The notes under the pieces are model-generated. The model saw only the letters and a list, made by a program, of their open reading frames with translations. It made no database searches and was not told where the DNA came from. A program made the translations under genes and the position numbers. A stretch of 21,684 bases of DNA from JAICQQ01 sp965651135 (GTDB lineage: Bacteria > Myxococcota_A > Polyangia > Polyangiales > Polyangiaceae): assembly GCA_965651135.1 (NCBI GenBank), contig CBFGRJ010000092.1:1-21684 (forward strand). The letters are read 5' to 3'. Below, piece after piece: positions 1 to 7,329 of the stretch (within the stretch, counting starts at the first letter, position 1; every line of letters starts with the position of its first letter).

Positions 1-79
1 CGCTATTGGAGACGTGGTCGAGGTTGTAGGCGGACGCCTGATTCGGAATCTCGGTCTCGGTTTCGATCTGAGTGTGCAT
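1..79 (-). CDS. N-terminal fragment of an unidentified protein, cut by the window edge
   Basis: An ATG at 79-77 opens a frame that stays open to the window edge, giving about 26 residues that begin MHTQIETETEIPNQASAYNL. The start is acidic and polar, with no signal peptide or membrane segment. No strong ribosome-binding site lies just upstream; an AGGG is present but about 17 nt away. I do not recognise the family from so few residues. The biased codon use and the absence of stops make a real gene plausible, but 26 codons are weak evidence. Confidence 0.45.
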   Translation of the reverse strand, partial: MHTQIETETEIPNQASAYNLDHVSNS

Positions 80-576
80 GCCACGAGTGTACACCCTGAA
101 ATTTGAAGCCTCTGGTAGGCCCACCGCGCTGCTTTCCAATGAAAAATGACTTCGCGCTCGCCAGGGTGCACAAGAGCCCACTCCCGTACCGCTAACGAGT
201 CAGCAAACGGCCATCCACGAAGGCACCGCCGCGATCGCAGCGTCGCGCCGCTCGGACCCTGTCAACAAGAATCGTCGTTGGCATGATTTTAGACTGAGTC
301 GCTGCGCTTCGCGGCATTGCGCTCTCGTCGGTACCGACGCTCGCCTCGACTTGCGGTGGTGCACTCGATATGAGCGAAAGGGCAGCGGAACCAAGCGAAA
401 TCCGGCTTCCGACTTGCACCCTATGACGCCAAATACGGTTGCTTTACGATCACGAACACAGGAACTGCCCCGCGCGTAGCCGCTTCCCCGGCGCTCACCC
501 CCACACTGGCCCACTCTGACAGGATAGTTGTCGCCTCCGATTAGGCAGAAACACGGGGCGCAACTCTGAGGACAGG
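80..576. other. Gene-less stretch, no feature supported
   Basis: Several short frames cross this stretch on both strands, but none has a recognisable domain, a convincing start or a neighbour it would fit with. It borders a decayed transposase gene on its right, so it may be the remains of an old insertion or deletion. No tRNA, CRISPR-like repeat or strong terminator was seen. A 14-bp palindrome at 326-339 is within what chance would give in a window this size. Confidence 0.5.
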
Positions 577-946
577 ATGCAAACGAACAAGCCATACCCG
601 CAGGAGGTCCGCGAGGCCGCAGTGCTCCGGTACCTGAATTGCGCGGCTGGGTGAAGGAGTTATCAGGGTGCAACGATGAGCTCGAAGAAGCACGAGACGT
701 TCCACCGATGAGCGAAGCGCGGTCGAGAAGCTGACCCTTCTACTCAAGGCCAAGGCGTTGCCCGACGAGCAGCTGGGAGCCTTTCTGCGAGAGTCCGGAA
801 TTCGTGAAGGCGACCTCGAGCGCTGGGAGCAGGAGGCCCTCTGCTGAATGGAAAGGGGGCCGTCGGACAATAGCAACCAGCGGCGCACCCGAGACTTGGA
901 AAAGCGCCTTCGGGAGGCGGATGCGCTGCTGGACCTTCAAAGATTG
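577..946 (+). pseudogene. Degenerate IS3-type transposase OrfA remnant
   Basis: Three pieces in two frames read like an OrfA (helix-turn-helix) protein of IS3-family elements. From 577, behind a GAGGACAGG-like ribosome-binding site, the frame reads MQTNKPYPQEVREAAVLRYL and then stops at 652. The same frame resumes with MSSKKHETFHR at 676. After a frameshift, the stretch from 707 reads SAVEKLTLLLKAKALPDEQ followed by LGAFLRESGIREGDLERWEQ, stops at TGA 845-847, and continues in frame with TRDLEKRLREADALLDLQR. The order (LGAFLR..G....L.RW, then a leucine-rich K/R/E helix ending ALL.L) is typical of OrfA. At least two stops and one frameshift kill it. I saw no OrfB, no terminal inverted repeats and no target duplication, so this is an isolated fossil. 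Confidence 0.7.
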
Positions 947-1030
947 GGCTATCGGCTAAAATATAGCGGCACGCCGCTCGAGCACCCGAAGGTCGCACGA
1001 ATTGGGGCATGACGAACCTTGCCGAGGCGA

Positions 1031-1915
1031 TCACCGGCGCGTGCCAACACTCGCTCGCTTTTTGGGCGCCTTCGTGGTCTTTGGCGCGCGCTCCTTCTCG
1101 GTGAGCTCGGCGAGCCGGGTGCGAACGAGCGCGCGCACGATCTTTTGTGGGAGCGGCGCGTCGGGTGGGAACGTGATGCCGCCTTTCGTCGTCTTGTACC
1201 TATCGAGGAGCGCGCCGAGTTTCGGGATGACGTTACCGCTGTGCGGGTAGTATCCGCAGTTCTTCCCGAAGAAGGCGAACCCTGCGGCGACTTTTCCGTT
1301 CGGCAAGCGAAAGGCCGGCATGTCGTAGCTGATCGTCTCCGTCGCCGTCGGAAGCAGATCACGGAGCTGGGCGCAGAGTCGTGTGAGCGTCGCGCGTGCG
1401 GCAGGGTTCTGGATGCGGGTGAGATAGGCGTCGATGGGGCTCCTCGCAGAACCGCGGGGCGACGTCTTGGGAACCTTCGTCGCTGACGCGTCGCGTGCAC
1501 GCTTTGTGTAGTTTTTTGCAGTGAGGGTCTTGAACGACTTGCGGACGATCCCCTTGAGCACGCGGACGTCGACCTTGCTGAGCTCTTTGATATAGAGGCA
1601 GCCGACACCGGTGGTGTGGGGCCCGAGTTTGTCCAACGCGGCTTCGTGGTAGGCGATCCCGTCGAGGAGGTAGATGGTGGTTGCCGCCTTGCGTGGCGAG
1701 AACGCTGCTGCGGGCGCCTTACCCTTGCGACCACTGTCGTACTCGTAGGCATACTCGCCGAACCCTACGATCGACGCGCCGTACATCTGCGGCTCGAGCC
1801 CGGTCACCTCGCGCATCAACTCGAGCAGCACGAGCCCGTCTCGTCGCCGCCCGGCAGGCGTCGCGGCGTTGATGAACGCCACAGGATCGGTTCGAGCTTT
1901 TCGAGCTTTTGCCAC
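1031..1915 (-). CDS. Protein with two DUF1801 domains
   Basis: From a GTG at 1915 the product is 294 aa. It contains two copies of the DUF1801 (YdhG-like) fold. The first spans about residues 10-128, with DPVAFI, MYGASIVGFGEY and the strand ATTIYLLDG. The second spans about 159-270, with PIDAYL, ETISYDMPAFRLPNG, GYYPHSGNV and ITFPPDAPLP. A Lys/Arg-rich linker joins them and the C-terminus is basic. DUF1801 proteins are usually single-domain, so this is a fusion of two different members. An upstream GTG at 2014 would add 33 Arg-rich residues and overlap the GST gene by 68 bp; I judged it less likely, but neither start has a good ribosome-binding site. It is the last gene of the ArsR-led operon. 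The biochemical role of the family is not established. Confidence 0.85.
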   Translation of the reverse strand: MAKARKARTDPVAFINAATPAGRRRDGLVLLELMREVTGLEPQMYGASIVGFGEYAYEYDSGRKGKAPAAAFSPRKAATTIYLLDGIAYHEAALDKLGPHTTGVGCLYIKELSKVDVRVLKGIVRKSFKTLTAKNYTKRARDASATKVPKTSPRGSARSPIDAYLTRIQNPAARATLTRLCAQLRDLLPTATETISYDMPAFRLPNGKVAAGFAFFGKNCGYYPHSGNVIPKLGALLDRYKTTKGGITFPPDAPLPQKIVRALVRTRLAELTEKERAPKTTKAPKKRASVGTRR

Positions 1916-1946
1916 GGGTGTCGAGGGTACCTCTGCTGCGGGTTCG

Positions 1947-2561
1947 TCACCAGCCGCGCGTGCTATCAGCGAACGCCGGTTCGATCTTTTCTGCGCGGAG
2001 CGTCTCCTGCACACTCGGCAGCGTCTCGACGCGCGCAGCGAGCCCGGCCAGGCGTTCCGGCAGCGCGATCCCGGAGCCGCCTGCCCAGCGCGACATCACG
2101 TAGAGAAAGCCGTCGGCGGGGCTGAACCTGTCGCCGAGCAAGTAGGCTCGCTCGAGGCCGCTGGCCAAGAGCTCGAAGCGCCGCGCGATCGCCTGGCTCG
2201 CCGCCTGCTTCTCCGCGTCCGCGGGCGAGAACAAGAGGCGCATGTAGCTTCTGTGGATCTCCGTCGCGATGAACGAAGTCATCTCGAGCAAGCGACTCCG
2301 ACCGAGCGCCCCAGGCGGCAGGAGCGAGGGTTCTCGCGCCGCAGCCCAGTCGAGGATGGCGACGTTTTCGGTCAGCACGCTGCCGTCTTCGAAGCGCAGC
2401 GCGGGCACGTAACCCTTCGGGTTGACTAGCTGGTAGTCCTCGCCGCTCTCAGTGCGGCGCGCAGCGAGGTCGACGTGCACGAGCTCCGGGGCTACGCCGG
2501 CCGCGCGGAGCGCGATGTGCGCCGCGAGGCTCGACGCACCCGGCGTGATGTAGAGCTTCAT
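1947..2561 (-). CDS. Glutathione S-transferase family protein
   Basis: The 204-aa product has the two-part cytosolic GST layout. The N-terminal thioredoxin-like domain (about 1-80) begins MKLYITPGASSLAAHIALR and carries NPKGYVPAL (the cis-proline loop) and the glutathione-contacting strand end LTENVAIL. An all-helical C-terminal domain follows (about 90-200). The MKLY..PGA.SLA.HI start is typical of the bacterial beta-class/GstA-like group. It would conjugate glutathione or a related thiol to electrophiles in the cytoplasm; the substrate cannot be told. The start ATG overlaps the stop of the SRPBCC gene in an ATGA, so translational coupling is likely. A 14-codon upstream extension to 2603 is rejected because the family motif starts at this ATG. 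Confidence 0.93.
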   Translation of the reverse strand: MKLYITPGASSLAAHIALRAAGVAPELVHVDLAARRTESGEDYQLVNPKGYVPALRFEDGSVLTENVAILDWAAAREPSLLPPGALGRSRLLEMTSFIATEIHRSYMRLLFSPADAEKQAASQAIARRFELLASGLERAYLLGDRFSPADGFLYVMSRWAGGSGIALPERLAGLAARVETLPSVQETLRAEKIEPAFADSTRGW

Positions 2562-3013
2562 GATGCCAGGTACCTTTCGAGCTCGTCGAGCGTTGCCTGC
2601 CAACCGCTGCGATGGCCGTCGCGCGCAGCTTCGCTCTCGAAGAAGGCCTGATGCAGCCGCAGGCGCGTTTTGCCACCCTGGGCCTGGAGGGTCAGCGTCA
2701 CGATCGTCTGGTGCGCGGCTCGACCGTGCTTGCTGGAGAGCCAGGCGTGCGTGAAGACGAGCCGTTCGGGCGGCACGATCTCGAGATACTCGCCCTTCAA
2801 CCAGTGATCCTCGCCGTCTGGACTGCGCATGCAGGTGCGGAACCAGCCGCCCTCGCGGATTTCACCTTCCGAGAAGGGGATGGTGAAGCCGGTCGGACAG
2901 CACCAGCGCTCGAGGTGCTCGACCTGCGTCCATACCTGAAACACGAGCTCTCGCGGGGCATCGAGCGTTCGCTCGACGACGAGCTCGGGGGCACGGTGCT
3001 GCTGTTCGATCAT
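2558..3013 (-). CDS. SRPBCC (AHSA1-like/START-fold) protein
   Basis: The 151-aa product is a full-length SRPBCC-fold protein of the AHSA1-like group. It opens with LVVERTLDAPRELVFQVWT, continues with HLERWCCPTGF, then GGWFRTCMRSPDG, GEYLEIVPPERLVFTHAW and TIVTLTLQAQGGKTRL, and ends in a long helix after HRSGWQATLDELERYLAS. The fold forms a hydrophobic cavity; small-molecule binding is the general expectation, and the ligand is unknown. Its gene overlaps the ArsR gene upstream (3010-3013) and the GST gene downstream (2558-2561), each by 4 bp. ArsR plus AHSA1-like pairs are a common bacterial arrangement, so the repressor probably controls this gene. Confidence 0.93.
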   Translation of the reverse strand: MIEQQHRAPELVVERTLDAPRELVFQVWTQVEHLERWCCPTGFTIPFSEGEIREGGWFRTCMRSPDGEDHWLKGEYLEIVPPERLVFTHAWLSSKHGRAAHQTIVTLTLQAQGGKTRLRLHQAFFESEAARDGHRSGWQATLDELERYLAS

Positions 3014-3348
3014 GGTTTGCGTTTTCCTTTCTGAATCGTCTTCAAATAGCCATCCAGCTGGTCGAGGCTGCCTTCCCAGTAGTTCCGGTAACGCTCGAGC
3101 CAGACTGCCACCTCGCGCAGTGGCGCGGGCCTGAGCTTACGCGGGCGAAACTGCGCGTCCCGGCCCTGCTCCACGATGCCGGCCCGCTCCAAGACCTTCA
3201 GGTGCTTGGAAATCGCAGGCAAGCTCATGTCGAACGGCTTGCTGAGCTCGCTCACGGTGGCTTCGCCCCGGGCCAGGCGCGCGATGATGGCGCGCCGCGT
3301 GGGGTCCGCGAGCGCCGAGAGGGTTCGGCTGAGTGAATCCGTCGTCAT
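3010..3348 (-). CDS. ArsR-family transcriptional repressor
   Basis: The 112-aa product has a winged helix-turn-helix. ALADPTRRAIIARLARGE starts the helical region, TVSELSKPFDMSLPAISKHL is the HTH, and KVLERAGIVEQGRDAQFR forms the wing. The C-terminal helix WLERYRNYWEGSLDQLDGYL is typical of the members paired with SRPBCC proteins. The cysteine metal site of classical ArsR/SmtB proteins (ELCVCDL) is absent, so a metal inducer is unlikely. It is the first gene of the operon and lies directly behind two dyads at 3352-3381, which points to autorepression. The only Shine-Dalgarno-like AGG sits inside the first dyad. Confidence 0.94.
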   Translation of the reverse strand: MTTDSLSRTLSALADPTRRAIIARLARGEATVSELSKPFDMSLPAISKHLKVLERAGIVEQGRDAQFRPRKLRPAPLREVAVWLERYRNYWEGSLDQLDGYLKTIQKGKRKP

Positions 3349-3351
3349 AAA

Positions 3352-3381
3352 TAACCTAAAGGTTAAGTAACCTATAGGTTA
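3352..3381. promoter_or_regulatory. Tandem operator dyads of the ArsR-SRPBCC-GST-DUF1801 operon
   Basis: Two copies of one dyad lie side by side at a 16-bp centre distance: TAACCTAAAGGTTA (3352-3365, imperfect only in the middle) and TAACCTATAGGTTA (3368-3381, a perfect 14-bp palindrome). They stand out as AT-rich in a GC-rich background. The proximal dyad begins four bases from the repressor start codon and includes its likely AGG ribosome-binding site, so a bound protein would block transcription initiation or early elongation. The likely binder is the ArsR protein encoded next door. The assignment is inference from position and symmetry. Confidence 0.8.
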
Positions 3382-3495
3382 AATACAGCGCGCTCGGCTG
3401 CCTGTCAAGACCCCGCGCAAGCAGAGCGGGCGTTCAAGCACGTCGAGCGGCTGCGCGAGGCCGATGAAGCAAAGCCGCGGGTGCGGGAGGTGGAG

Positions 3496-5874
3496 CTAAC
3501 CGGGCCAGCGCCATTCTGCGATTTCCGGCATGTCGGTCCCGTGCTCGTGGGCGTAGTGGCGGCAGCCGATTTGCAGGTTGCGCAGGCGCTCTTTCGCGTG
3601 GGCGCCACGGGTTTGTAGCTTTTCGACGCGATCGATGACGTCGATGGCAAGACTGAAGCGGTCGATTTCGTTGCTGATCGCGAGCTCGAGCGGCGTATTG
3701 ATGTTGCCCTTTTCTTTGTAGCCCCGCACGTGCAGGTTCTTGTGGTTGGTGCGGCGATAGGCGAGCCGATGAATCAACCACGGGTAGCCGTGGAAGTTGA
3801 AGATGATGGGCCGGTTGGTGGTGAACAGGCTGTCGAAATCGCGATCGGAGAGCCCATGGGGGTGCTCGCCAGCGGGCTGCAGGCGAAACAGGTCCACCAC
3901 GTTGATGAAGCGAATCTTCAGATCCGGAAATTCCGTGCGCAGCAAGCTCGTTGCCGCGAGCGCTTCCTGCGTGGGAATGTCGCCGCAGCCCACCATCACG
4001 ACATCGGGCTCTCCACCCTGGTCGTTGCTGGCCCAGTCCCAAATGCCGATGCCCTTGGTGCAGTGTTTTATGGCCGCATCCATGTCGAGGTATTGTAGGT
4101 GCATTTGTTTGTCGGCAACGATGACGTTGATGTCGTTGCGACTGCGCAAACAGTGATCGGCTACCGACAGCAAGGTGTTGACGTCGGGCGGCAGGTAGAT
4201 GCGTGTGACCTCGGGGTTCTTGTTGACGACCACGTCGAGAAAGCCCGGATCTTGATGGGTGAAGCCGTTGTGATCTTGGCGCCAAACGGTGGAGGTGATG
4301 AGCAGATTGATCGAGGCAATGGGAGCGCGCCACGGGATGGTCTCGCAGATGGCGAGCCATTTGGCGTGCTGGTTGTACATGGAGTCGATCACGTGCACGA
4401 AGGCTTCGTAAGTGGAGAAAAAGCCATGCCTGCCCGTGAGCACGTAACCTTCGTACCAGCCTTCGAGCGTATGCTCGGACAGCATTTCCATCACGCGTCC
4501 GTCGGGGGCGAGCTCGGCGCCGTCGGCGTCTTCGGGAAGATAATCGAGCAGCCAGAGCTTCTTGCTCGCTGCGTAGATGTCATCCAGCTTGTTCGAGGTG
4601 TTCTCGTCGGGGCCGAAGACGCGGAAGTTTTGCGGATTGTGCGCCATGACGTCGCGCAGCAGCTGGCCGAGCGGGCGAGTGTTGGGCGCGAGGTCGCGCG
4701 CGGGGCTCGGGACCGGCAGCGCGTAGCTGCGAAAATCAGGCAGCCTCAGCGGTCGCCGCAGCAGGCCGCCGTTCGCGTGTGGGTTGGCACTCATGCGGCG
4801 CGTTCCCTTGGGTGCCAGCTCTCTGAGCTCCGCCCGCAATCGACCGCTCGCATCGAATAGCTCGTGAGGCCGGTAGCTCTGGAGCCATTGTTCGAGCAGC
4901 GCCAGGTGACTGGGGTGCTCGTGCAGCCCCGACAGCGGGACTTGATGCGCGCGCCACGAGCCCTCGATTTGGTGACCGTCGACCTCTGAGGGGCCCGTCC
5001 ACCCTTTGGGGCTCCGGAGCACGATCATGGGCCAATGCGCGCGGCGCGCCTGACCGCTGTGGCGGGCGTCGTTCTGTATGGCTTCAATTTGGTCCATACA
5101 GTGATCGAGCGCTGCCGCCATTTGCCGGTGCATGAAGGCAGGGTTGCTGCCTTCGACGAAGTGGGGCTGCCAGCCATAGCCCCGCAACAACGCTTCGAGC
5201 TCGTCTTTTGGAATGCGCGCGAGCAGGGTAGGATTGTTGATCTTGTACCCATTCAAGTGCAGGATGGGCAACACCGCGCCATCGCGGATGGGGTTCAAGA
5301 ACTTGTTGGAGTGCCAAGCTGTCGCCAGGGGGCCCGTTTCGGCCTCGCCATCACCCACCGCAACGGCAACCAAGAGGTCCGGGTTGTCGAACGCGGCGCC
5401 GAAGGCGTGCGACAGGCTATAGCCCAGCTCGCCACCTTCGTGGATCGAGCCAGGTGTTTCGGGCGTGCAATGGCTGCCGATGCCGCCGGGAAAGGAGAAT
5501 TGCTTGAAAAAACGGCGCAAGCCCTCTTCGTCTTCGCTGATGTCGGGGTAGATCTCCGAGTAGGTTCCCTCGAGGTACACGGGTGCGAGCACGCCGGGAG
5601 CGCCATGCCCGGGCCCGGCGATGAAAATAGCGTTCAGGTCGCGCTCTACGATCAACCGATTGAGGTGGGTGTACATGAATGCCAGGCCGGGGCTCGAGCC
5701 CCAATGACCGAGCAGTCGCTGTTTGATGTGCGCCGTAGAGAGCGGCTCTCGCAGCAGCGGATTGTTTTGCAGATAGATCATGCCGGCGGCGAGATAGTTC
5801 GCGGCGCGCCACCAGGCATCGTAGAGCTCGAGCTTTTGGTCACTGATCGTGCTGGTCCTAGTCTGCTCGTTCAT
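3496..5874 (-). CDS. xfp: Xylulose-5-phosphate/fructose-6-phosphate phosphoketolase
   Basis: This thiamine-diphosphate enzyme splits xylulose 5-phosphate or fructose 6-phosphate with phosphate, giving acetyl phosphate plus glyceraldehyde 3-phosphate or erythrose 4-phosphate. The 792-aa product is full length. Visible landmarks are HWGSSPGLAFMYTHLN, GPGHG at about 87-91, EGTYSEIYPDIS, SFPGGIGSHCTPETPGSIHE, the ThDP/Mg motif GDGEAETGPLATAWHSNKF from about 174, then FGPDENTSNKL, EGWYEGYVLTGRHG, WRQDHNGFTHQDPGF and GYKEKGNINTPLEL. The ATG at 5874 has a good AGGAG eight bases upstream; an in-frame extension to 5907 is rejected. The start lies 17 bp inside ackA, so the two are cotranscribed and probably coupled. 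Acetyl phosphate made here would feed AckA to give acetate and ATP. Substrate preference (X5P only or both) cannot be told by eye. Confidence 0.98.
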   Translation of the reverse strand: MNEQTRTSTISDQKLELYDAWWRAANYLAAGMIYLQNNPLLREPLSTAHIKQRLLGHWGSSPGLAFMYTHLNRLIVERDLNAIFIAGPGHGAPGVLAPVYLEGTYSEIYPDISEDEEGLRRFFKQFSFPGGIGSHCTPETPGSIHEGGELGYSLSHAFGAAFDNPDLLVAVAVGDGEAETGPLATAWHSNKFLNPIRDGAVLPILHLNGYKINNPTLLARIPKDELEALLRGYGWQPHFVEGSNPAFMHRQMAAALDHCMDQIEAIQNDARHSGQARRAHWPMIVLRSPKGWTGPSEVDGHQIEGSWRAHQVPLSGLHEHPSHLALLEQWLQSYRPHELFDASGRLRAELRELAPKGTRRMSANPHANGGLLRRPLRLPDFRSYALPVPSPARDLAPNTRPLGQLLRDVMAHNPQNFRVFGPDENTSNKLDDIYAASKKLWLLDYLPEDADGAELAPDGRVMEMLSEHTLEGWYEGYVLTGRHGFFSTYEAFVHVIDSMYNQHAKWLAICETIPWRAPIASINLLITSTVWRQDHNGFTHQDPGFLDVVVNKNPEVTRIYLPPDVNTLLSVADHCLRSRNDINVIVADKQMHLQYLDMDAAIKHCTKGIGIWDWASNDQGGEPDVVMVGCGDIPTQEALAATSLLRTEFPDLKIRFINVVDLFRLQPAGEHPHGLSDRDFDSLFTTNRPIIFNFHGYPWLIHRLAYRRTNHKNLHVRGYKEKGNINTPLELAISNEIDRFSLAIDVIDRVEKLQTRGAHAKERLRNLQIGCRHYAHEHGTDMPEIAEWRWPG

Positions 5875-7105
5875 GAGTTGCTCCTGGCTGGTTAGAGTGC
5901 AGCGCACCGTTTCGTGCGAGACACTCGCGGGTAGCGCTCGCGATCTCGCGTTCTTCGTCGATGGAAACGACCAAGACTCTCACCGGCGTGGATGCTGGGC
6001 TGATGTCCACCACGCCATCGTGGACACTGGCGTTTTTCGTGTGCTCGGCGGCGATGCCGAGTGCGTCGAGCTCGGCGCAGATTCTTGCTCGCACCGTGAC
6101 CGAATGCCGTCCGATACCGCCGCTGAACACCAGCGCGTCGATGCCGTTGAGCACGGCGAAATACGCACCGACATACTTGCGAGCACGGTAGCAAAACATG
6201 TCCAGGGCGAGCCGAGCGCCGGCGTCACCGGCGTCAGCCAGCTCCTCCACGCGGCGCATGTCTCGTTGCCCGCACAGACCCAAGAGCCCGCTTTGCCGCT
6301 GCAGCAGTGTCGCGACTGCAGCGTTCGAACCAGTCAGGCGTTCGGCAAGGTAGCCTGGCAGCGCGGGGTCCAAGTCTCCCGCGCGGGTACCCATCACCAG
6401 GCCCTCCAGCGGCGTGAAACCCATCGACGTGTCTACGCTACGCCCGCCGCGAATGGCGCACGCGCTGGCGCCGTTGCCGAGGTGCAGAGTGAGCAGCTTG
6501 AGGTCGCTCATGGGGCGCCGCAAAAACTCGGCTGCGGCTTTGGCTGCCGAAGCATGGGCGAGGCCATGAAACCCGTAGCGCCTAATGCCATGCTCACGCT
6601 GTATGCCGAGCGGCAATGCGTAATAGCGGGTCGGCTCCGGGAGATGGTGGTGAAACCCGGTGTCGAACACCGCCACCTGCGGCACACTCGGTAGCCGTTG
6701 GCGCAAGGCCTGAATGCCGGCCAGCGCGATGGGGTTGTGCAAGGGTGCCAGGTGGTTGATCGCTTCCAGTTGCTCGGCAACGACGTCGTCGACAATGACT
6801 GGCGCCGCGAAATGTTCCCCTCCATGCACCACGCGGTGCCCGACTCCTGCCAGCTGGTCGGGCGAAGGAAGCAGCGCACGAGCACGCAGCGTCTCCAAAA
6901 TGAGCTCGAGCCCGTGAGCGTGATCGCGGGCTCTGGGTGCTGGCAGCGTCGAATTGGCGTCGCCGTGATGCAAGGTCAGCGTCGCATTCGATGCGCCGAT
7001 GGGCTCGAGCTCACCGCTCGCCATGGCCCGGAGCGAGTGCGGCTCGAACATCGCGAACTTGATGGACGAGCTGCCAGCGTTGAAGGTCAAGATCGATCGC
7101 TGCAT
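5858..7105 (-). CDS. ackA: Acetate kinase
   Basis: AckA interconverts acetyl phosphate plus ADP and acetate plus ATP in the cytoplasm. The 415-aa product carries the family signatures: NAGSSSIKF near the start, GHRVVHGGEHF, HLAPLHNP, VFDTGFHHHLPE, YGFHGLAHA, LHLGNGAS and GVDTSMG-like SVDTSMGFTPLEGLVMGTR, and FSGGIG. From the ATG at 7105, the residues corresponding to the catalytic set are R91, D148, R241 and E385, matching the classical numbering closely. FHGLAHA replaces the more usual FHGTSH. An alternative GTG at 7111 is better spaced from a GGAG and may be the true start (two extra residues). It is the first gene of the ackA-xfp operon; no pta gene is in the window. A sigma-54-like element lies about 40 bp upstream. 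Confidence 0.97.
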   Translation of the reverse strand: MQRSILTFNAGSSSIKFAMFEPHSLRAMASGELEPIGASNATLTLHHGDANSTLPAPRARDHAHGLELILETLRARALLPSPDQLAGVGHRVVHGGEHFAAPVIVDDVVAEQLEAINHLAPLHNPIALAGIQALRQRLPSVPQVAVFDTGFHHHLPEPTRYYALPLGIQREHGIRRYGFHGLAHASAAKAAAEFLRRPMSDLKLLTLHLGNGASACAIRGGRSVDTSMGFTPLEGLVMGTRAGDLDPALPGYLAERLTGSNAAVATLLQRQSGLLGLCGQRDMRRVEELADAGDAGARLALDMFCYRARKYVGAYFAVLNGIDALVFSGGIGRHSVTVRARICAELDALGIAAEHTKNASVHDGVVDISPASTPVRVLVVSIDEEREIASATRECLARNGALHSNQPGATHERAD

Positions 7106-7144
7106 CTCCACGGCCCAACTCCGAGTCAGGGTAGGGCGCAAATA

Positions 7145-7160
7145 AGCACAGGTCGTGCCA
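7145..7160 (-). promoter_or_regulatory. Candidate sigma-54 (-24/-12) promoter of ackA-xfp
   Basis: On the minus strand the sequence TGGCAC-GACCT-GTGCT fits the sigma-54 consensus TGGCAC-N5-TTGCW with one mismatch, and the GG and GC pairs have the required spacing. The predicted start point is near 7134, leaving a leader of about 28 nt before the ATG at 7105. If right, transcription would need an AAA+ enhancer-binding activator. Its binding site may lie in 7161-7329, which holds a tandem GCTAGG repeat near 7181-7195 and a small AGGCT/AGCCT hairpin at 7305-7317, neither assigned. A caution is that GCAC-N5-GTGC is also a dyad, so a dimeric repressor site is possible. Confidence 0.6.
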
Positions 7161-7329
7161 GGTGGCGCCGGCGAGAAATGCTAGGGCGCTAGGCTGATGG
7201 GGGGAAGCGACGCGATTCCTCGCTGCCACGTAGGCGCAGATTGCGCGCGATCTGTCACGTCGGTCCTCACATTTGGGTCCTGGGCCGAAGAGGGCGCAAC
7301 GGTCAGGCTAAGAGCCTACTGTCGCTCTG

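Noticed and set aside
326..339. 14-bp palindrome CGTCGGTACCGACG
   Set aside because: About one such perfect palindrome is expected by chance in a window of this size, and nothing beside it suggests an operator.
200..673. Minus-strand frame of 157 codons
   Set aside because: No recognisable domain, composition unlike the clear genes, and it overlaps the IS3-type remnant on the other strand.
3384..3495. Plus-strand open frame reading QAERAFKHVERLREADEA between the ArsR dyads and xfp
   Set aside because: It looks protein-like but has no start and continues into the antisense of xfp; too short to call a gene remnant.
4099..4860. Long frames antisense to xfp
   Set aside because: Long open frames opposite a GC-rich gene are expected, and xfp is unmistakable on the other strand.
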